Source: Chloroflexota bacterium
GTDB lineage: Bacteria; Chloroflexota; Limnocylindria; Limnocylindrales; CSP1-4
Length of the DNA: 41,472 bases
Direction of reading: 5' to 3'
Assembly (NCBI GenBank): GCA_005883615.1
Contig: VBEC01000018.1
Coordinates: 1 to 41,472, forward strand
The notes beneath the pieces are model-generated. The model searched no databases, was not told the DNA's origin, and saw only the letters and a program-made list of their open reading frames with translations. This document shows, one piece after another, positions 40,798-41,472 of this stretch. The position numbers were made by a program, and so were the translations under genes. How positions within the stretch are numbered: the first letter of the stretch is position 1; each line of letters begins with the position of its first letter.

Positions 40798-41472
40798 ATC
40801 GGGCTACGGCGAGACACCGGCGGCACATTCGCAAGATCGTTACCCTTGGCTACAGTCGCGGCGTCCGACGCGGCCGATGTGGCCGAGATCGCTGCCGCGT
40901 CGAGCATCTGCAGTTGCAGCGGCTCGACATCGTGGGGCGGCTCCAGCCGGATAGCTCGCCGATCGGCAATGCCGTGCTTTTCGCGCAGCCTCGCGACCGA
41001 GTGGCGCAGCGGGTCGCCGGCTGCCTTGGAGAGGTACGCGCGGCCGCCGTACAGCGCCTGATAATGGGCGACCAACTCCGGCCAGTCCCGTGCGAGGTTC
41101 GACAGGAAGTGCTCGCGAGTCCCGGGCCGCAGGTACAGCAGGTTGGCCCAGATCCCGGTCGCCCCGGCGTCTCGCGCCGCCCTGACGACCTCGTCCAACA
41201 ATTCCGGCCGGTCCGACAGGCCGGGCAGGATCGGGGCCATTCCGACACCCGCCTTGATGCCCGCGTCCACCAAAGTCTTCACTGCCCGCAGCCTCTGGCG
41301 CGGCGGCGCGGTGCCGGGCTCGGTCTTGCGCCAGATGTCGTGGTCCAGCGTCGGGATCGAGAAAGTGACCGAAACCTCCGCCCGGCGTGATGCCTCAGAG
41401 AGCACGTCGACGTCGCGCACGATCATCGGACCTCGGGTGATGAGATGGACCGGTGTGCGGGCCTCCGCCAGG
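40794..41472 (-). CDS. Radical SAM protein (Rv2578c/SplB-like), 5' part outside window
   Basis: About 226 residues are visible; the frame is open to the last base, so the start and the CxxxCxxC cluster motif lie outside. Visible segments fit the C-terminal two thirds of the Rv2578c family: HLITRGPMIVRDVDVL, VSVTFSIPTLDHDIWRKTEPG, AGIKAGVGMAPILPGLSDRP, IWANLLYLRPGTREHFL. This family is often near lyase-like repair proteins; the reaction is unknown. The far C-terminus (about 25 residues of Ala/Ser/Thr) is a low-complexity tail. Confidence 0.85.
   Translation of the reverse strand, partial: LAEARTPVHLITRGPMIVRDVDVLSEASRRAEVSVTFSIPTLDHDIWRKTEPGTAPPRQRLRAVKTLVDAGIKAGVGMAPILPGLSDRPELLDEVVRAARDAGATGIWANLLYLRPGTREHFLSNLARDWPELVAHYQALYGGRAYLSKAAGDPLRHSVARLREKHGIADRRAIRLEPPHDVEPLQLQMLDAAAISATSAASDAATVAKGNDLANVPPVSRRSPI

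Overview
This is a 41.5 kb stretch of ordinary-looking chromosome from a high-GC bacterium. Genes are packed closely, GTG and TTG starts are common, and 4-bp stop/start overlaps occur. Gene content (class III cyclase with NB-ARC and TPR regions, multi-GAF LiaS/NarX-type kinase, CpaE-like ATPase, sortase-like secreted protein, SpoIID protein, ThyX, Rv2578c-type radical SAM protein) fits an uncultured Chloroflexota, perhaps a Limnocylindria/Ellin6529-type lineage, but an Actinobacteriota relative is not excluded. The taxonomic call is inference from protein style, not from a marker gene. I saw no rRNA or tRNA gene, CRISPR array, prophage or intact insertion sequence.

Layout. 1-9663: the end of a DUF885 protein, a class III aminotransferase coupled to an IclR regulator, an MscS channel, acetyl-CoA synthetase (acs) with a coupled unknown gene, then a leftward pair made of an acidic coiled-coil protein and a CpaE/MinD-like ATPase. 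9664-13475: moaA, a 418-bp gap holding DnaA-box-like motifs and inverted repeats, a purine nucleoside phosphorylase, and leftward thyX preceded by a low-complexity reading frame. 13502-18712: a cyclic-nucleotide locus in which a cyclase/NB-ARC/TPR protein and a cNMP-binding protein face a second cNMP-binding-fold gene coupled to a flavoprotein.

19144-29057: a SatD/DUF3307 pair; a leftward set of zinc ribbon, class II aldolase, alpha/beta hydrolase and aminotransferase genes; an ABC-2 exporter; a SpoIID/LytB secreted protein; a small hydrolase; and a membrane protein with a cupredoxin lipoprotein. 29268-34344: a signalling set with a 1213-residue four-GAF, two-PAS histidine kinase, a receiver-only protein and a NarL/LuxR response regulator. 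34345-35230: a disturbed segment with a dispersed repeat copy, an amidohydrolase remnant and a tandem array. 35213-41472: AI-2E-type permease, AlkA-like glycosylase, sortase-like secreted protein, SppA-like peptidase, a DUF3052-type protein, a YtxH-like protein, an HhH-GPD protein and a truncated radical SAM gene.

The most novel item is a pair of about 190-bp intergenic elements (18854-19047 and, inverted, 34356-34546). They share long conserved blocks and have imperfect terminal inverted repeats around TGCCAAATG. They look like a MITE-like element or a conserved structured RNA. The second copy lies in a 1.7-kb zone with two unrelated tandem arrays (20-bp and 13-bp units) and a broken gene. 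The best candidate for an unusual protein system is the split cyclase / cNMP-sensor / flavoprotein locus at 13.5-18.7 kb.
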